In this document: one piece after another, positions 8,851 through 19,050 of the stretch
How positions within the stretch are numbered: the first letter of the stretch is position 1
How the letters are laid out: each line of letters starts with the position of its first letter
Assembly (NCBI GenBank): GCA_015680685.1
Contig: MNCI01020516.1
Coordinates: 14,658 to 37,160 of the forward strand
Origin: Gnetum montanum
Lineage: Eukaryota; Streptophyta; Gnetopsida; Gnetales; Gnetaceae
Length of the DNA: 22,503 nt
Reading direction: 5' to 3'
Position numbers and translations under genes: made by a program
The notes under the pieces: model-generated
Seen by the model: the letters and a program-made list of their open reading frames with translations, nothing else
Database searches by the model: none
Told to the model about the DNA's origin: nothing

Positions 8851-11280
8851 GTTAATGTGACTATTTGGATCTTGGGAGGCATTTGGTATGGAAGGGCTCT
8901 CGAAAGGAATAGATGCAGAAAATGAAGGAAACATAGGAAAAATAGCCACATGAGTCAGTGAGGGCTTTATAGGGGTATTGGTTTACTGGTAGTAAGTTAA
9001 TAGCCATGGAAGCATTACATTATTGTAGTTGTACAAGAATTTTTCCCTACATGGATGGAGAAGGTGGTAATTGGGTTAAGGGTGGAGAAACAATGCTAAA
9101 GGATAAGAAGGGTGATAAGGATATGGCAATTCCCTTCTAGGAGATGGAGAATGAGTTTTGTAGTACTCTGGAAGGTAGTAGTGATGCTAAAAAGAAGCAT
9201 GACTGGAAACGTCACATGTAGACATGGGTTACTAAACATAGTACCTATAAAAATTTGACTTCCTGTAAGGGTACTGCTACCTTAATAGTGGCAACCCCCA
9301 TGACTATGGATGTTACCACTGATGATACTACTCGTATAGTTGTGGTGGAGCTCCACTTGGATAATAAGCTTGTTGTTGTCGGTGGAACTGCCTTGGGTTT
9401 TCTTGTGGATAACGCAACCTTTGGATGCTTGTATTTATGTTTGTATAGGATTTAGAGCATACACCCTAGATTCTTGTAAGTGTTACACAACAAGGTAACA
9501 TTCCTTGGAATGTTCATATTGGCAAAAGTTACACCCATCATGATCATTGGATTCTGACTTCACAACCTCTTCTAATATAATAACTTTACCATTACCCCTT
9601 TAGTAGGCACGTTGAGCTTCCTTTCTTCTTCTATAGTCACAATCACTACCTTTCTCTTTGGATTCTTTTGTAATTTTCAAATTAGTTTGAAATTTTTCAT
9701 CCAAATATTCCCACATTTTGTCAACCTTAGCCAAACTTTTAGACATAGATTTTTGAATTGGCAAGGCTTTTCACTACACCACTTCATCAAGTGATGCCTC
9801 CCCCTCACTATCACAAAGTTGGACCTCCCTTTTTCTATGGAAGAGTCTTGGTTATACTCCTTCGCACTTTCCCATTTTCTTAACTCAACTTCTTCTTTTG
9901 CAACCTACTCAATCAACCTTTGAATCTGATAGGCTTTAAGTTTTGATAGTCTCCCTTGGGCATAGACCCCAAGGGTTCTCTTTGTTTCTAATCAGAGCCC
10001 ATATATGATATGTTGAAGCTACTCTTATTAAAAATAACCATGGCTAGGACATTTGTGTAAGAGAAAGTAATACCTTCCCATGGCTACATCCAAGGGTTCA
10101 TGTGTTCCTTGTTGTGAGCCTTGGATTTGCTTTCTCAAATTGGACACTCTAGAGTATGTCTAATATTTGTCATTGAAAAGCTTAAGCATTGTACTCCATC
10201 TGTGAATTGATTGTGGCTCCACAAAGTGCTACCAAATTTTTGCTTCTTTTATGAGTATTTGGGAAAATAGCTTAAGTTTCTGCCAATTATTTTCTATGTT
10301 ATATAAGGCACAAGCATCATGAAATGCTTGAAGATGGTTATGTGAATATGAGTTATATCCCCCTCAAATCTAGGGATATTGTTCATATTCAACCTCTTAA
10401 TTCTACTATCTTTCACATGCCTAGTTGGAATTCTGACTACCTCTACAATGTTCAACATGCTTCAAATTGCAAGCAAAGGTTAATTATCATCCTACTTTCA
10501 ATGATACCTATGATGTCCCCTGCTACCCCTTTGTTCATTGCAAGGCCTATGATCATTGTCTTGTCATTCACCTCCATCATGGTTTCATCCAGTATGATGT
10601 CAATTAGATTCAGAGAAAGAAGAAGATGTAGATGAAGAGGATGAAGAGGGAGGAGAACTGCCACCACCATGGTATCTACCACCTCCTCTCTACTTATCAC
10701 AACCACAATCATCAAGTTTACTATCATCATGATGCTTGCCTGAGCCCCTACCTTGAGTCCCACTTCTACCTAAACCCAAATTGTTGATAGTGGACTATAA
10801 GTGTGGGGTCAAGCCCCCTTTACTAGAGTCAAGGGGTGGAGAATCTTCATGTTGAAAACCCCTAGAGGGAGCATCCTCCTTCTCATTTTGGTTTAGCAAG
10901 AACAAGGGGTTAGTGAACCATTTTTCCTTCATACCTTTATCGTGCCTCACTTGGTGCTAATCTTGTTTGCGTTATGTTTCTGTGGGATGATAGTCTTGAT
11001 AGTCATGGTCCTGCACAATGTATTCATCATAGAAATCTTGGATGTCCAACCTCTTAAGAGTTTAGAGAAGCATCTGAGGAACAAATCGATTGGGAGGAAA
11101 CACAACGTTTCCCTCCATATCTGTCCACCAAAACTGTTCATCCTAATGCAAGATGAAGGTGAAATTAGGTACAAACTCATCTAGATGAGTGTACCACACT
11201 TTGAATTCTTAGGGCACTTGCAGTTTTGATTCATCATGCATATGAAAAGAATATATTTTGAATTAAAGAAAAATTCAATG
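8850..11280 (-). pseudogene. gag: gag (nucleocapsid/capsid) polyprotein, minus element, with gag-pol linker
   Basis: Gag packages the element RNA. The N-terminal part near 11200-11130 reads THLDEFVPNFTFI, parallel to 14335-14370 in the plus element. The capsid-like core near 10330-9900 reads QAFHDACALYNIENNW, IHRWSTMLKLFNDKY and MGRYYFLLHKCPSHGY, typical of plant retrotransposon gag domains. A zinc knuckle (C-x2-C-x3-H-x3-C, CNFCQYEHSKEC) is at 9495-9533. A Pro/Tyr-rich linker leads to the protease. The original start codon is not recognisable; 11200-11280 is the likely area. Many Gln-to-stop changes and frameshifts occur. Confidence 0.8.
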
Positions 11281-11397
11281 TGCTTAAATTATAATTATAA
11301 TTATAATTATTTTGAAGTATTATGACCTTAGGATTCATTTCAATAATCTTAAATAATATTCACTAAGTCCTAGATAGTGCACATATCAAACTACAAG
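11281..11397 (-). other. 5' leader of the minus element with ATAATT microsatellite
   Basis: This lies between the primer-binding site and gag. At 11286-11310 the sequence is an (ATAATT)n-like run of about four units, absent from the plus-element leader. No coding frame is evident. Confidence 0.6.
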
Positions 11398-11415
11398 TCC
11401 CTAGCAACAGTGCCA
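11398..11415 (-). promoter_or_regulatory. tRNA-Asp primer-binding site, minus element
   Basis: The minus strand reads TGGCACTGTTGCTAGGGA, one base from the LTR end. The 3' end of plant tRNA-Asp(GTC) would pair with TGGCGCCGTTGCCGGGGA, recalled from established Athila/Tat sites. Most positions match. Confidence 0.85.
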
Positions 11416-11416
11416 A

Positions 11417-12333
11417 TGATGAGCAACGAGTAGACCTTACGCCCAATCATACGAATCACTAAGCATTCATGCATGATCTAGTCAAATTCTGTGGACTTAT
11501 AGCCTTCTAAGTACATTGGTATCTAGGAAGTAAAACTAACCATTACAATCATTATCTTCCCAATTATACTTGTGAAATGCAAAGGTATGGTTAAGTGCAA
11601 CTCAGGCATATAATTTTTATCATTTTTACTTTTTATGTTTTAGGTTGCCTAAGAATAAAGAATAAAGAATACAATAATTTAATTACCAATTTAATCTAAC
11701 TAGCAAACATTTAGCTAATCCTAACATAAACATTTGTTCCTACTTTCCATTCACATCCTAGACACATTTAATGCTACTAGGTTATGAAATGTTAATCATT
11801 ACTAGTATTACCAAGCACCAAGCATATGCTTGAAGTGGTCAAACTTATGTGCTTAATTTATTGCTATTTAATCTAGCTTAACTTGGTTTAATTTATTTCA
11901 TAACTAATAATTTAATTACTTAAAGCATTAAAGAAAATTTCATAAAACTTTAAATGCATAAAAAACAATTAATCTATTTCAAACTACTACAAGGTTTATC
12001 AAAAAGATCATCTTTATTGCCACACACACTGCCATGCTTAGGTACAACAGTGCTCAAATAAAGATCCATAGACTCTTTGACTCATATTACATGCACTTAG
12101 AAAAATATTCTAACTTTTGAATGATAAAACTACAAGAGCTTCGCTAAAATAATGACAAGATGCCATAAACACGACGAGTGAGTGTGTATTTATAGGTGAA
12201 AACAAACACTGCATTGACAAGGCCATGTCAATGCATCAAATCCCATGTTGATGCAGGCACATCGATGGGATCGCATTGACATGGCATGTCGAAAAGGCCT
12301 CATTGATGTAACCAAAGAAAATGAAACTTATCA
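11417..12333 (-). repeat. 5' LTR of the minus-strand element
   Basis: It starts TGATGAGC at 11417 beside the primer-binding site and ends AACTTATCA at 12333, a decayed form of ACTCATCA. In sense direction U3 (12333 to about 12195) holds GACATGGC, TCGATGTG and TGACATGGCC-like words, followed by the TATA box at 12187-12194. A polyadenylation-like AATAAA (minus strand) is at 12013-12018. The R/U5 part aligns with 13335-13540 of the plus element. Relative to the left LTR, U3 is longer by an insertion near 12272-12310. Confidence 0.9.
12187..12194 (-). promoter_or_regulatory. TATA box of the minus-element 5' LTR
   Basis: The minus strand reads TATAAATA within CACCTATAAATA. It faces away from the plus-element promoter at 13341, so the two promoters are divergent and about 1.15 kb apart. 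Confidence 0.78.
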
Positions 12334-13230
12334 AAATGCTTTTGAAGACATGGAATTTGGGAATGGTAATAATATGAGGAGAGAGGATCCAATTAACAAG
12401 ATGGATACCTTTCCAAAAGGGCTTATTTTTGGAAATGCTTGTCAAATTCTTAGCTAGAGGAAACTCCCAATAATGTAAGGGGCATCTAAGTGCTAAATTA
12501 ACCACTTGGAAACTAAAGTGAGCCCTTATTTGAAAGAATTAAAAAGGCATAAATCACCTTTATTCTTAGGAAAAGTAATAATATTCTAAGCAACACAATG
12601 GAAACCTTTTTAAGAGTCTTTAGATTATCACATGAAGTCTTGAAATAATCTCTCTAGCTTATGATAGGCAATATGGGAGGGAGCCCAACACAATGAATAA
12701 TAAACATGAGTAGAAGCATAAGTAGATTTATAGACAAGGTACTTTCTTGGAAGGGTGAGGGGTTTAGTCTTTCACTTTTTAATTTTCCTTTGAATCCATG
12801 AAATTACTTGCTCCTAGAGGACTAAAGTAGGACATCTAAACTAGAAGGGAATTCCCAAGATCTTCATCATATCTTAGTACTGAATAAGCTTCCAATTAAA
12901 GTTGGGTAAATGACTGTAATTATTGTTAAAACTATAAATAGAATATTTACTCCAATTAATAGCTGAGCTAGAGAGAGAGCAATATTACTCCACCTGAGAT
13001 AAGAGATGCTACACATTAGCAATAGTATTTTGAATGAGGAAAAAGAAGTCATTGGCAAAATTCATATTAAGCAGTTGATATTGAGATGAAGAGAGACAAA
13101 CCCTGAAGAGAACCTCATTCTAAATATCAAAGTTTAATTGATGACAAAGGAAGTGAACAATGATGATGAAGAGATAAGAGACAATAGACTTGCCTCACTA
13201 ACCTATGAATAGAGAAGGAAGCAATGATAC
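12334..13230 (-). pseudogene. LINE-type (non-LTR) reverse transcriptase fragment
   Basis: Translated on the minus strand, the piece reads SYLFIIVHFL near 13160-13130, then NFANDFFFLIQNTIANV with its FxDD-type box at 13048-13059. Downstream come NWSKS-like sequence, KPLTLPRKYLVYKSTYAS and FPKNKGDLCLFN, in the order known for plant L1-like reverse transcriptases after the catalytic box. The box is FAND where the family has FADD. Stops and frameshifts are frequent. The fragment runs exactly from one LTR edge to the other, so both LTR elements probably inserted into a LINE. Its 5' and 3' parts would lie outside the window. Such enzymes copy LINE RNA at the nicked target. Confidence 0.8.
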
Positions 13231-13240
13231 TGATGAGTTA

Positions 13241-13325
13241 CAATATCAGACCCATGATATCGGACCCACGATATTAGGTACGCAATATCGGAGGTGCCAA
13301 AGTGATATCGAACTTGCGATATTGG
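13241..13325 (+). repeat. 14-bp GATATC array in the U3 promoter
   Basis: GATATC-type cores lie at 13242, 13256, 13270, 13284, then 13304 and 13318. The step is exactly 14 bases except for one 20-base gap. The unit is close to GATATCGGACCCAC. The array ends about 20 bases before the TATA box, where binding sites for transcription factors would be expected. The 3' LTR has one unit fewer. Confidence 0.9.
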
Positions 13326-13340
13326 ACCTTGTCTTATCAC

Positions 13341-13349
13341 CTATAAATA
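13341..13349 (+). promoter_or_regulatory. TATA box of the plus-element 5' LTR
   Basis: CTATAAATAA is conserved at 22447 in the 3' LTR and, with the preceding CACC, in the minus-element LTRs. The next 50 bases are nearly identical between the plus-element LTRs, which fits a transcription start region. Confidence 0.78.
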
Positions 13350-14080
13350 AGAGATGAGGGCACTTGATTTCGTAGTTAGTTTCTTAGTCCCGTAGCCCAA
13401 CTCTTGCAATTTTTCCTTTCTAGAGTTAGAATTATTTCTGAGTTTCTGTAGTAGGAGTCATAAAGTGAATGGATCCTTATTCAAGCATTGTGTACTTGAG
13501 CACACCTTATGTCCAGAAATAAAGATGAACTTTGATATAAACCTTGTAACATTCAAAATAACTTAATTATTTCATTTAAATGTTATTTACTATTACTCAC
13601 TACTCTCATTAGTTAATTAATGTTATTTTATTAAATTTTTAATTATCAATGAATTAGCACACTCAGTACGACCAATTTGAGCATATTTGGAACACTTGGT
13701 AACCCAGTAACAACTAGTGTTTGGTAATCCCAGTAGTGTTATACTGGTTCAGGATGTGTCCAGCAAGTGGGAACAAATGCTAGTGTTAAGACTAGTTAGA
13801 GCGTAGTTGATTAGTGAAATTAAATTAGTTAACTCAATTATTTTATTTCTTCAATTCAAGCATTAGGAACATAAAACATAAAAGACATAAAAATCATATA
13901 CCTCAAGTTTACTTAACCATACAATCATGCCTTACAAGTAAGCTTGGGAAGACAACGATCACATAACCCATCCTTATTCTATGTAAACGCATAAGCACTT
14001 AATCCTTGGAGTTCGACCAAATCACGCATAAATGCTCATATTCATATGGTTGGGTATAGGGGTACCTCATTACTCATCAT

Positions 14081-14098
14081 TGGCGTCGTTGTTGGGGA
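14081..14098 (+). promoter_or_regulatory. tRNA-Asp primer-binding site, plus element
   Basis: The site TGGCGTCGTTGTTGGGGA differs from the expected complement of plant tRNA-Asp(GTC) 3' end, TGGCGCCGTTGCCGGGGA, at three positions. All three are C-to-T. It lies one base after the LTR. Confidence 0.9.
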
Positions 14099-14218
14099 TT
14101 TTGTTGTTTATGCGCTAATTAGAACTTAGGAGGAAATATTTCCATTGTTGGAACAAACCCTTAGGGTTAGTTATCCTACAATTATTGAAAAAGAGTATTT
14201 CACACTAAATAATCAATC
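14099..14218 (+). other. 5' leader of the plus element
   Basis: These 120 bases lie between primer-binding site and the gag ATG and hold no frame. The dyad AACCCTTAGGGTT is near 14155. AATTATTGAAA is shared with the minus-element leader. Confidence 0.5.
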
Positions 14219-16300
14219 ATGTCTCCTTATTCTTCTAAGAGTGCTTCATCACTTAGGTCCGACACAATGAACAATCGGAGGCAGAGTACACATGATGATC
14301 TACCAATGCCCCAATAGTTTTGCATGGTATATACTCATCCTGATGAGTATGTACCAAACTTTACCTTTATCCTTCACCAAGATGAACAATTATGTTGGAG
14401 TGATTTAGAAGGTAGCATAGTGTTACCTCCCGATTGCTCAGTCCCAAGCATGCTTCTTCGTGCTCTCACATGAATTGGTATGTAGCACTTACAGGCAAAG
14501 TACATTCTGCATGAACATGACTCAAGAGAGTATCGACCCATGGAGGTACAATGCCAAAGGGACCTACAACAAGATAGACATTACAAATATATGAAGGGAA
14601 AGTGGTCTCAGGATGTTCCATATGTCCTAAGTGAAAACGAGGTTGGTGAACCTACCTCAGAAGGTTTTCCACAAAACAATGTTCCTCTTGTTAATTTTAG
14701 TCAAGGAGTTGTGTATCAGAATCTTTACTCAACTATTTATAACCTAGGTTTTGATACCAATGGACAAAAAGGGTCTAAAAAAGGAATACAAACACATGAC
14801 ATTAATGGACATTCTGATTGTAACTGTGATTGAGGCTGAGACCACCAAAGAGAAAGTAACTGGCACCATCATGGTGCTAACCCTCCTTCCTCTTCACCTT
14901 TATCATCTCCTCCCCCCTCTCCTTTAGGATCTGAATATAGTTACAAAGGGAAAGACCATGAGAAAAATGGTAAGAAAAACAAATATCATAGACAAAATAG
15001 TCAAGAAAGGGGATGAGGGCATTCCAGAGAAACACATAACGAAAGGAGGGAGAGTAGGGAACAACATGGGCATCATAGACACCATAGACAATACGATCAT
15101 GATAAACCCCTACTTTCCACCCAAAGTATGTTAGATATAACAGAGGCCATTAGGATTCCAACAAGGCACTAGAAGGATAGTAGGATCAAAAGACTAGACA
15201 TGAACAACATCCCACGATTTGAAGGGGGATACAATGCTAATCCTCAAAACCATCTACAAGCATTTCACGATGCATGTGCCTTGCAAAATATAGAAAACAA
15301 GTGGCAAAAACTACAGTTGTTCCCACAGACACTGATCAAGGAAGCAGAAAGTTGGTACTGGTCCTTAGAACTGGAATCCATTCATTGATGGAGTACCATA
15401 TTAGAGCTATTCAATGATAAGTATCAAATGTCCAACTTATGTAGGAAAATCCAAGGATGGAAATAAGGAGGACATGAACCCTTAGATGCTACCATGGGCT
15501 GATATTATGCATTATTACATCATTGCCCTGACCATGGTTACTTGCAAAGGGAATAACTATGCCATCTCATGGATGGGCTTAGGTATCAAACACGAAGAAC
15601 CTTTGGGACTTATGCCCAAGGAAGGCTATCTGAGCTTTAAGCGCAACAAATACAAATATTGTTGTAGCAAGTTGCCAAGGAGGAAGGTGAGTTAAGGAAA
15701 AGAGAAAGTATAGAAGAATACAATGAGATCCTTCCCTCTGAAAAAAGGAAGTTAGATTTTGTGAAGATGAAGAGGAGTCACCACTCAAAGAGATAGTGAA
15801 TAGGAAGACTTTGCCCATTCAAAAATTTACATCAGATGTATTGGCAAAGGTAGATGAAATGTGGAACTCCCTAGATGATAAATTTTAAACTATTCTAAAA
15901 ATAGTCAAGGAGTCTAGAGAATAAAGTAGAGACTGAGAGAGAAGGAAAAAGAAAGAAGCTGAGTCTGCATGTAACAAAGATAGGGGTAAGGTTGCCATCA
16001 TTGAAGAGGTTGTGGATTTAGACATAGAAAATGATGGAAGATGTAAGATATGCCAATATGATCATCCTAAAGGATGTTGCCCAGTAGTCTCACATCTACA
16101 AGAGTCTAGGGTGTATGCATTAAACCCACAATTAAACAAATGGCAACCACCCAGAAGGTTACCTTATCCTCAAGGTAGCCCAAGGCAGTTCCACCAACTG
16201 TTGATGTATTATCCGAGTGGAGCTCCACCACAACTGAATGAACAATATCAATAATGGCAGCACCCACAATCATGGGGAATGCCATTACCACATCAAAAAT
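14219..16300 (+). pseudogene. gag: gag polyprotein, plus element
   Basis: The ATG at 14219 opens frame 2, which can be followed to about 15755 through in-frame stops; coding then moves to frame 1 near an A-run at 15740-15760. Order: Ser-rich start, THPDEYVPNFTFI near 14335, a His/Arg-rich stretch near 15030-15100 (HGHHRHHRQ), then the capsid-like core from 15200 with MNNIPRFEGGYNANPQNH, EAESWYWSL and LELFNDKY. The zinc knuckle CKICQYDHPKGC is at 16042-16080 (C-x2-C-x3-H-x3-C). A Pro/Tyr/Gln-rich linker follows. Stops at 15386 and near 15507 align with Arg codons of the minus copy, and others replace likely Gln. The intact protein would form the cytoplasmic particle and bind RNA. Confidence 0.82.
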
Positions 16301-17340
16301 ACCCTTACCATCAACCTGATCCATACGGGTACTACATGTAGTAGCCGATCTCTCCACATGACTCCACTAGTCACATCGCTCTTTAGCCTCACTACTAGAC
16401 CCACAAGTACCATAGAACTCCTTCTCCTAGGAATGATGTTTCACAAACGTACTATCCTTCTCATCCGACCACACCTCTTCCACCATTAGCTCCATTACCA
16501 CCTACTCCAACTATGTAGGGTGAGCTTCCTACTCAACTATAGTAACATAATGCTACAAGGGTTGTCAATCTTCAACCTACTATTGGTTTAGACAACTGCA
16601 CAAAGAAGAGACCTTTCTTTAGAACCAACAGTCCAACCAAGTCCTTACAACCATAAGTAGCTAATTGTCCAATTGCTTGACCATCGTTTGAATCTTCAAA
16701 GCTTCCTTTGAACCAAAAATCACATCCAACACACATGGTCATGTTGACTCATGCCATCATTGATTAGATTAAAGCTAGCCATTTTCCTAAGAAATTCTCT
16801 GATCTTGGAAGTCCTCTTATATATTTTCAAATCACTAGAAATGAGCCTTACAAAGCTCTTTTGGATTTAGATTCTGGTGTTAACTTAATCTCTCAAGAAA
16901 TGTACAAAGCCTAGAACCTGCCTCCACTAAAAAAGAGTAACATTTGTTTAGAGTTGGCCAACTAGTCCATCACTATCCCATTAAGACTAGTGGAGGACAT
17001 TGTCACCACTATTTGTGGGTGGTCATATCTAGCTAATTTCCTAGTAATTCAAGTCAACAACTATAAGGGGGACTTCCCCATCATAATGGAAAGAGCATGG
17101 CTAAGCATGATTGATGCACACCTAGGAATACATGATATTTCCCTAACAATATCAAAGAAAAATATGTTTGGAGACATCAAGAAGAAGAAAGTTCCATGCA
17201 TTGCATACAGTGACACAGGGTGCAACTGCATGCAAAATTCTTGGATTGTACAATGTTTAACATTGCCTGCATGCAACCAATGTGCACAAGTGACTAACAT
17301 ACAAAGATGCCTGTATGCAGTAGCCACAAGATAGAAAGGC
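16301..17340 (+). pseudogene. pol: Aspartic protease region of pol, plus element
   Basis: Frame 1 continues from gag without an obvious boundary. The active-site region at 16855-16910 reads ALLDLDSGVNLISQEMYKA. The catalytic Asp is at 16864-16866; the third motif residue is Asp here where the minus copy has Gly, so the ancestral motif was probably D-L-G, the form usual in Athila/Tat elements and not the common D-S/T-G. The second half reads GDFPIIMERAWLSMIDA near 17070-17120 and stays open to 17334. Stops between the parts include TAG at 16912-16914. Confidence 0.75.
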
Positions 17341-17496
17341 ACCCAGTGGCTAACAATTAACTAAGAGAATAATTCAAATCTATGCAAGGAACTAATTGAG
17401 AGCTTGACTTATGCCTATATCAATAGCATAGATACATTAGAGCAAGTCCATCACCAACTTCCAAGTCCTGACATTGAAAATACCAACTAGGGGAAG

Positions 17497-18540
17497 TTGG
17501 AAATTCCTGACAAGTTTAAGAAAGAGCCCCTCAAATTAAAATTGTTGCCCACCAGTATGGAATATACATTTCTCCAAAATGGAAAATCAATAATCATTAA
17601 TTCTAAGCTCACTCCTCAACAAAAAGAAAGACTACTGAAGATGATAAAAAAATTGTCAAAAGCCTTTGCTTGGTCATATCCCAAATTAACTAGAATAGAT
17701 GCTAGGATATGCCAACATAGAATTTACATTGATCCCTCCATGAAGCCTCCATGACAACCACAAAGACAAATAAACCCAAAGCTTAAGCAAGTGGTTAAAG
17801 AAGAAATTAAACAACTTCTAAAAGCTGGGTTCATCTACCCCATTGCAAATAGTGAATGGGTTAGTCCATTAGTCATTCTACCTAAAAAGGGAGGTAAATA
17901 GAGGGTGTGTATAGACTTTAGGCTATTAAACATGACAACATTTAAAGACCATTTTCCATTGCCATTCATTGACCAAGTCTTAGATACCATTGCAAGGCAT
18001 TGCTACTATAGTTTTTTGGATGGTTATAGTGGATACAATCAAATTCATGTAGCACCAGAAGACCAAGCCAAGACTACATTCACAAGTCCTTAGGGGACAT
18101 TTGCATATAGGCAAATGTCTTTTGGCTTGTGCAATGCCCCAACAACATTTTAACATCTGGTTCTAAGTATATTTTAGCAAAAAATAGGGAATGGTATCGA
18201 GGCCTTTATGGACAATTTCTCCACCTACAAATAGGACTTCAAACAAGCATTGGACCAATTAGAGCAAGTACTGAAATGATGTGTAGAAACCAACTTAAGG
18301 CTCAATTGGCAAAAAATCCATTTAATGGTCCAAGAAGGTGTTGTGTTAGGGCATAAGATTTCACAAAAAGGAATAGAGGTATATCCTGAAAAGATTAAAC
18401 TCATCCAAGGAATCACTTGTCAACCTAAAACTGTAAAAGATATCCGATCATTCCTTGGACATACTAGCTATTATAGATGCTTCATCAAGAACTTTTCGAA
18501 GATTACAAAACCATTGATAGAATTAACGAAGTAGGACATA
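17497..18540 (+). pseudogene. pol: Reverse transcriptase domain of pol, plus element
   Basis: This would copy element RNA into DNA. Frame 1 holds the expected blocks in order: KAFAWSYPKLTRID, LLKAGFIYPIANSEWVSPLV, RVCIDFRLLN, FPLPFIDQVLD, YSFLDGYSGYNQIHV (catalytic Asp 18019-18021), MSFGLCNAPTTF, then FMDNFSTY at 18205-18228. The family motif there is FxDDFS; the second Asp is Asn (AAT), so the site is dead. Thumb/connection sequence LGHKISQKGIEVYPEKI and IRSFLGHTSYYRCFIKNFS follows. Stops at 17752, 17899, 18091, 18151 and elsewhere fit Gln or Arg/Trp codons altered by C-to-T or G-to-A. No frameshift is needed across this domain. Confidence 0.92.
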
Positions 18541-19050
18541 CCCTTTGAATGGACTAGGGAATGTGAGTTAGCTTTCCAAACCTTGAAATAGAAGCTCATA
18601 GAAACACCCATTCTAGAAGCTCCTGACTAGTCCAAACCATTCCACATAATGACTAATGCATCCAAATTTGCTTTAGGAGCCATACTTACATAGTTAGATG
18701 ACCAAAAGTAACCCTATTACATTCACTGTGCAAGTTGAAGTATTGCTAGTGCACAACTCAACTACACCATAATAGAAAAATAGTTAATGGCTGTGGTGTT
18801 TGCACTAGAAAAATTTAGGCACTATGTATTGGGCCATAAGATATTTGTACACATGGATCATAGTGCAATTTGATTCCTAATGAATAAACTAATGGTGAGC
18901 CCTCGCATCATACGATGGCTAATGATCTTACAAGAGTTCGATCTTACAATCATTGATCGTAAAGGCACCGAGAACATTGTTGCTAATCACCTATCTCAGT
19001 TACGATGGGACAACAAAGAGGATGAATATCCAATTTCTGACCGTTTCCCT
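18541..19050 (+). pseudogene. pol: RNase H domain of pol, plus element
   Basis: RNase H removes the RNA strand after copying and leaves the polypurine primer. FEWTRECELAFQTLK and KPFHIMTNASKFALGAIL open the domain. The first catalytic Asp of the usual TDAS box is Asn at 18655-18657. LMAVVFALEKFRHYVLGHK and the Asp of HMDHSA near 18856 follow. The end reads LQEFDLTIIDRKGTENIVAN with HLSQL. Several stops occur. The domain is absent from the minus element. Confidence 0.88.

Larger units (their letters stand above)
1..12333 (-). mobile_element. Athila/Tat-like Ty3/gypsy LTR retrotransposon, minus strand, 3' LTR cut by window start
   Basis: The limits come from paired LTRs in direct orientation (1-288 and 11417-12333), a tRNA-Asp primer-binding site beside the right LTR and a polypurine tract beside the left one. 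Internal order in sense direction is gag, protease, reverse transcriptase, integrase, long post-pol region, large third frame. This order and the D-L-G-type protease motif fit the Athila/Tat branch of gypsy elements. All frames hold stops and frameshifts, and about 1.1 kb of pol is missing, so this copy cannot encode its own replication. The LTRs differ at roughly one base in six by eye, which marks an old insertion. A target-site duplication cannot be checked because the left end lies outside the window; the right flank begins AAAAT. Confidence 0.9.
13231..14079 (+). repeat. 5' LTR of the plus-strand element
   Basis: It starts TGATGAGT and ends ACTCATCA, perfect 8-base inverted ends, and the primer-binding site follows after one base. 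U3 is short (about 110 bases) with a GATATC array. Then come CTATAAATAAGAG at 13341, AATAAA at 13518-13523, and a long U5. In U5 TTGGTAA(C/T)CCCAGTA-like words repeat at 13696 and 13721. R/U5 resembles the minus-element LTR, for example TTATTCAAGCATTG and TACTTGAGCA. Confidence 0.93.

Noticed and set aside
10324-10763. Two overlapping open frames of 103 codons on opposite strands
   Set aside because: The stretch lies inside gag of the minus element upstream of its capsid-like core. Neither frame has a recognisable domain, and the plus-strand one is antisense to gag.
12245-12505. Open frames on both strands across the LTR/LINE boundary
   Set aside because: They cross from U3 into the LINE fragment. 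The minus-strand frame is partly the LINE reading; the plus-strand frame is antisense.
14081-14098. Possible tRNA gene fragment
   Set aside because: It is only the 18-base primer-binding complement at an LTR edge; no cloverleaf or promoter boxes are present.
14150-14170. Telomere-like CCCTTAGGGTTAG in the plus-element leader
   Set aside because: It is a single short dyad without tandem repetition.
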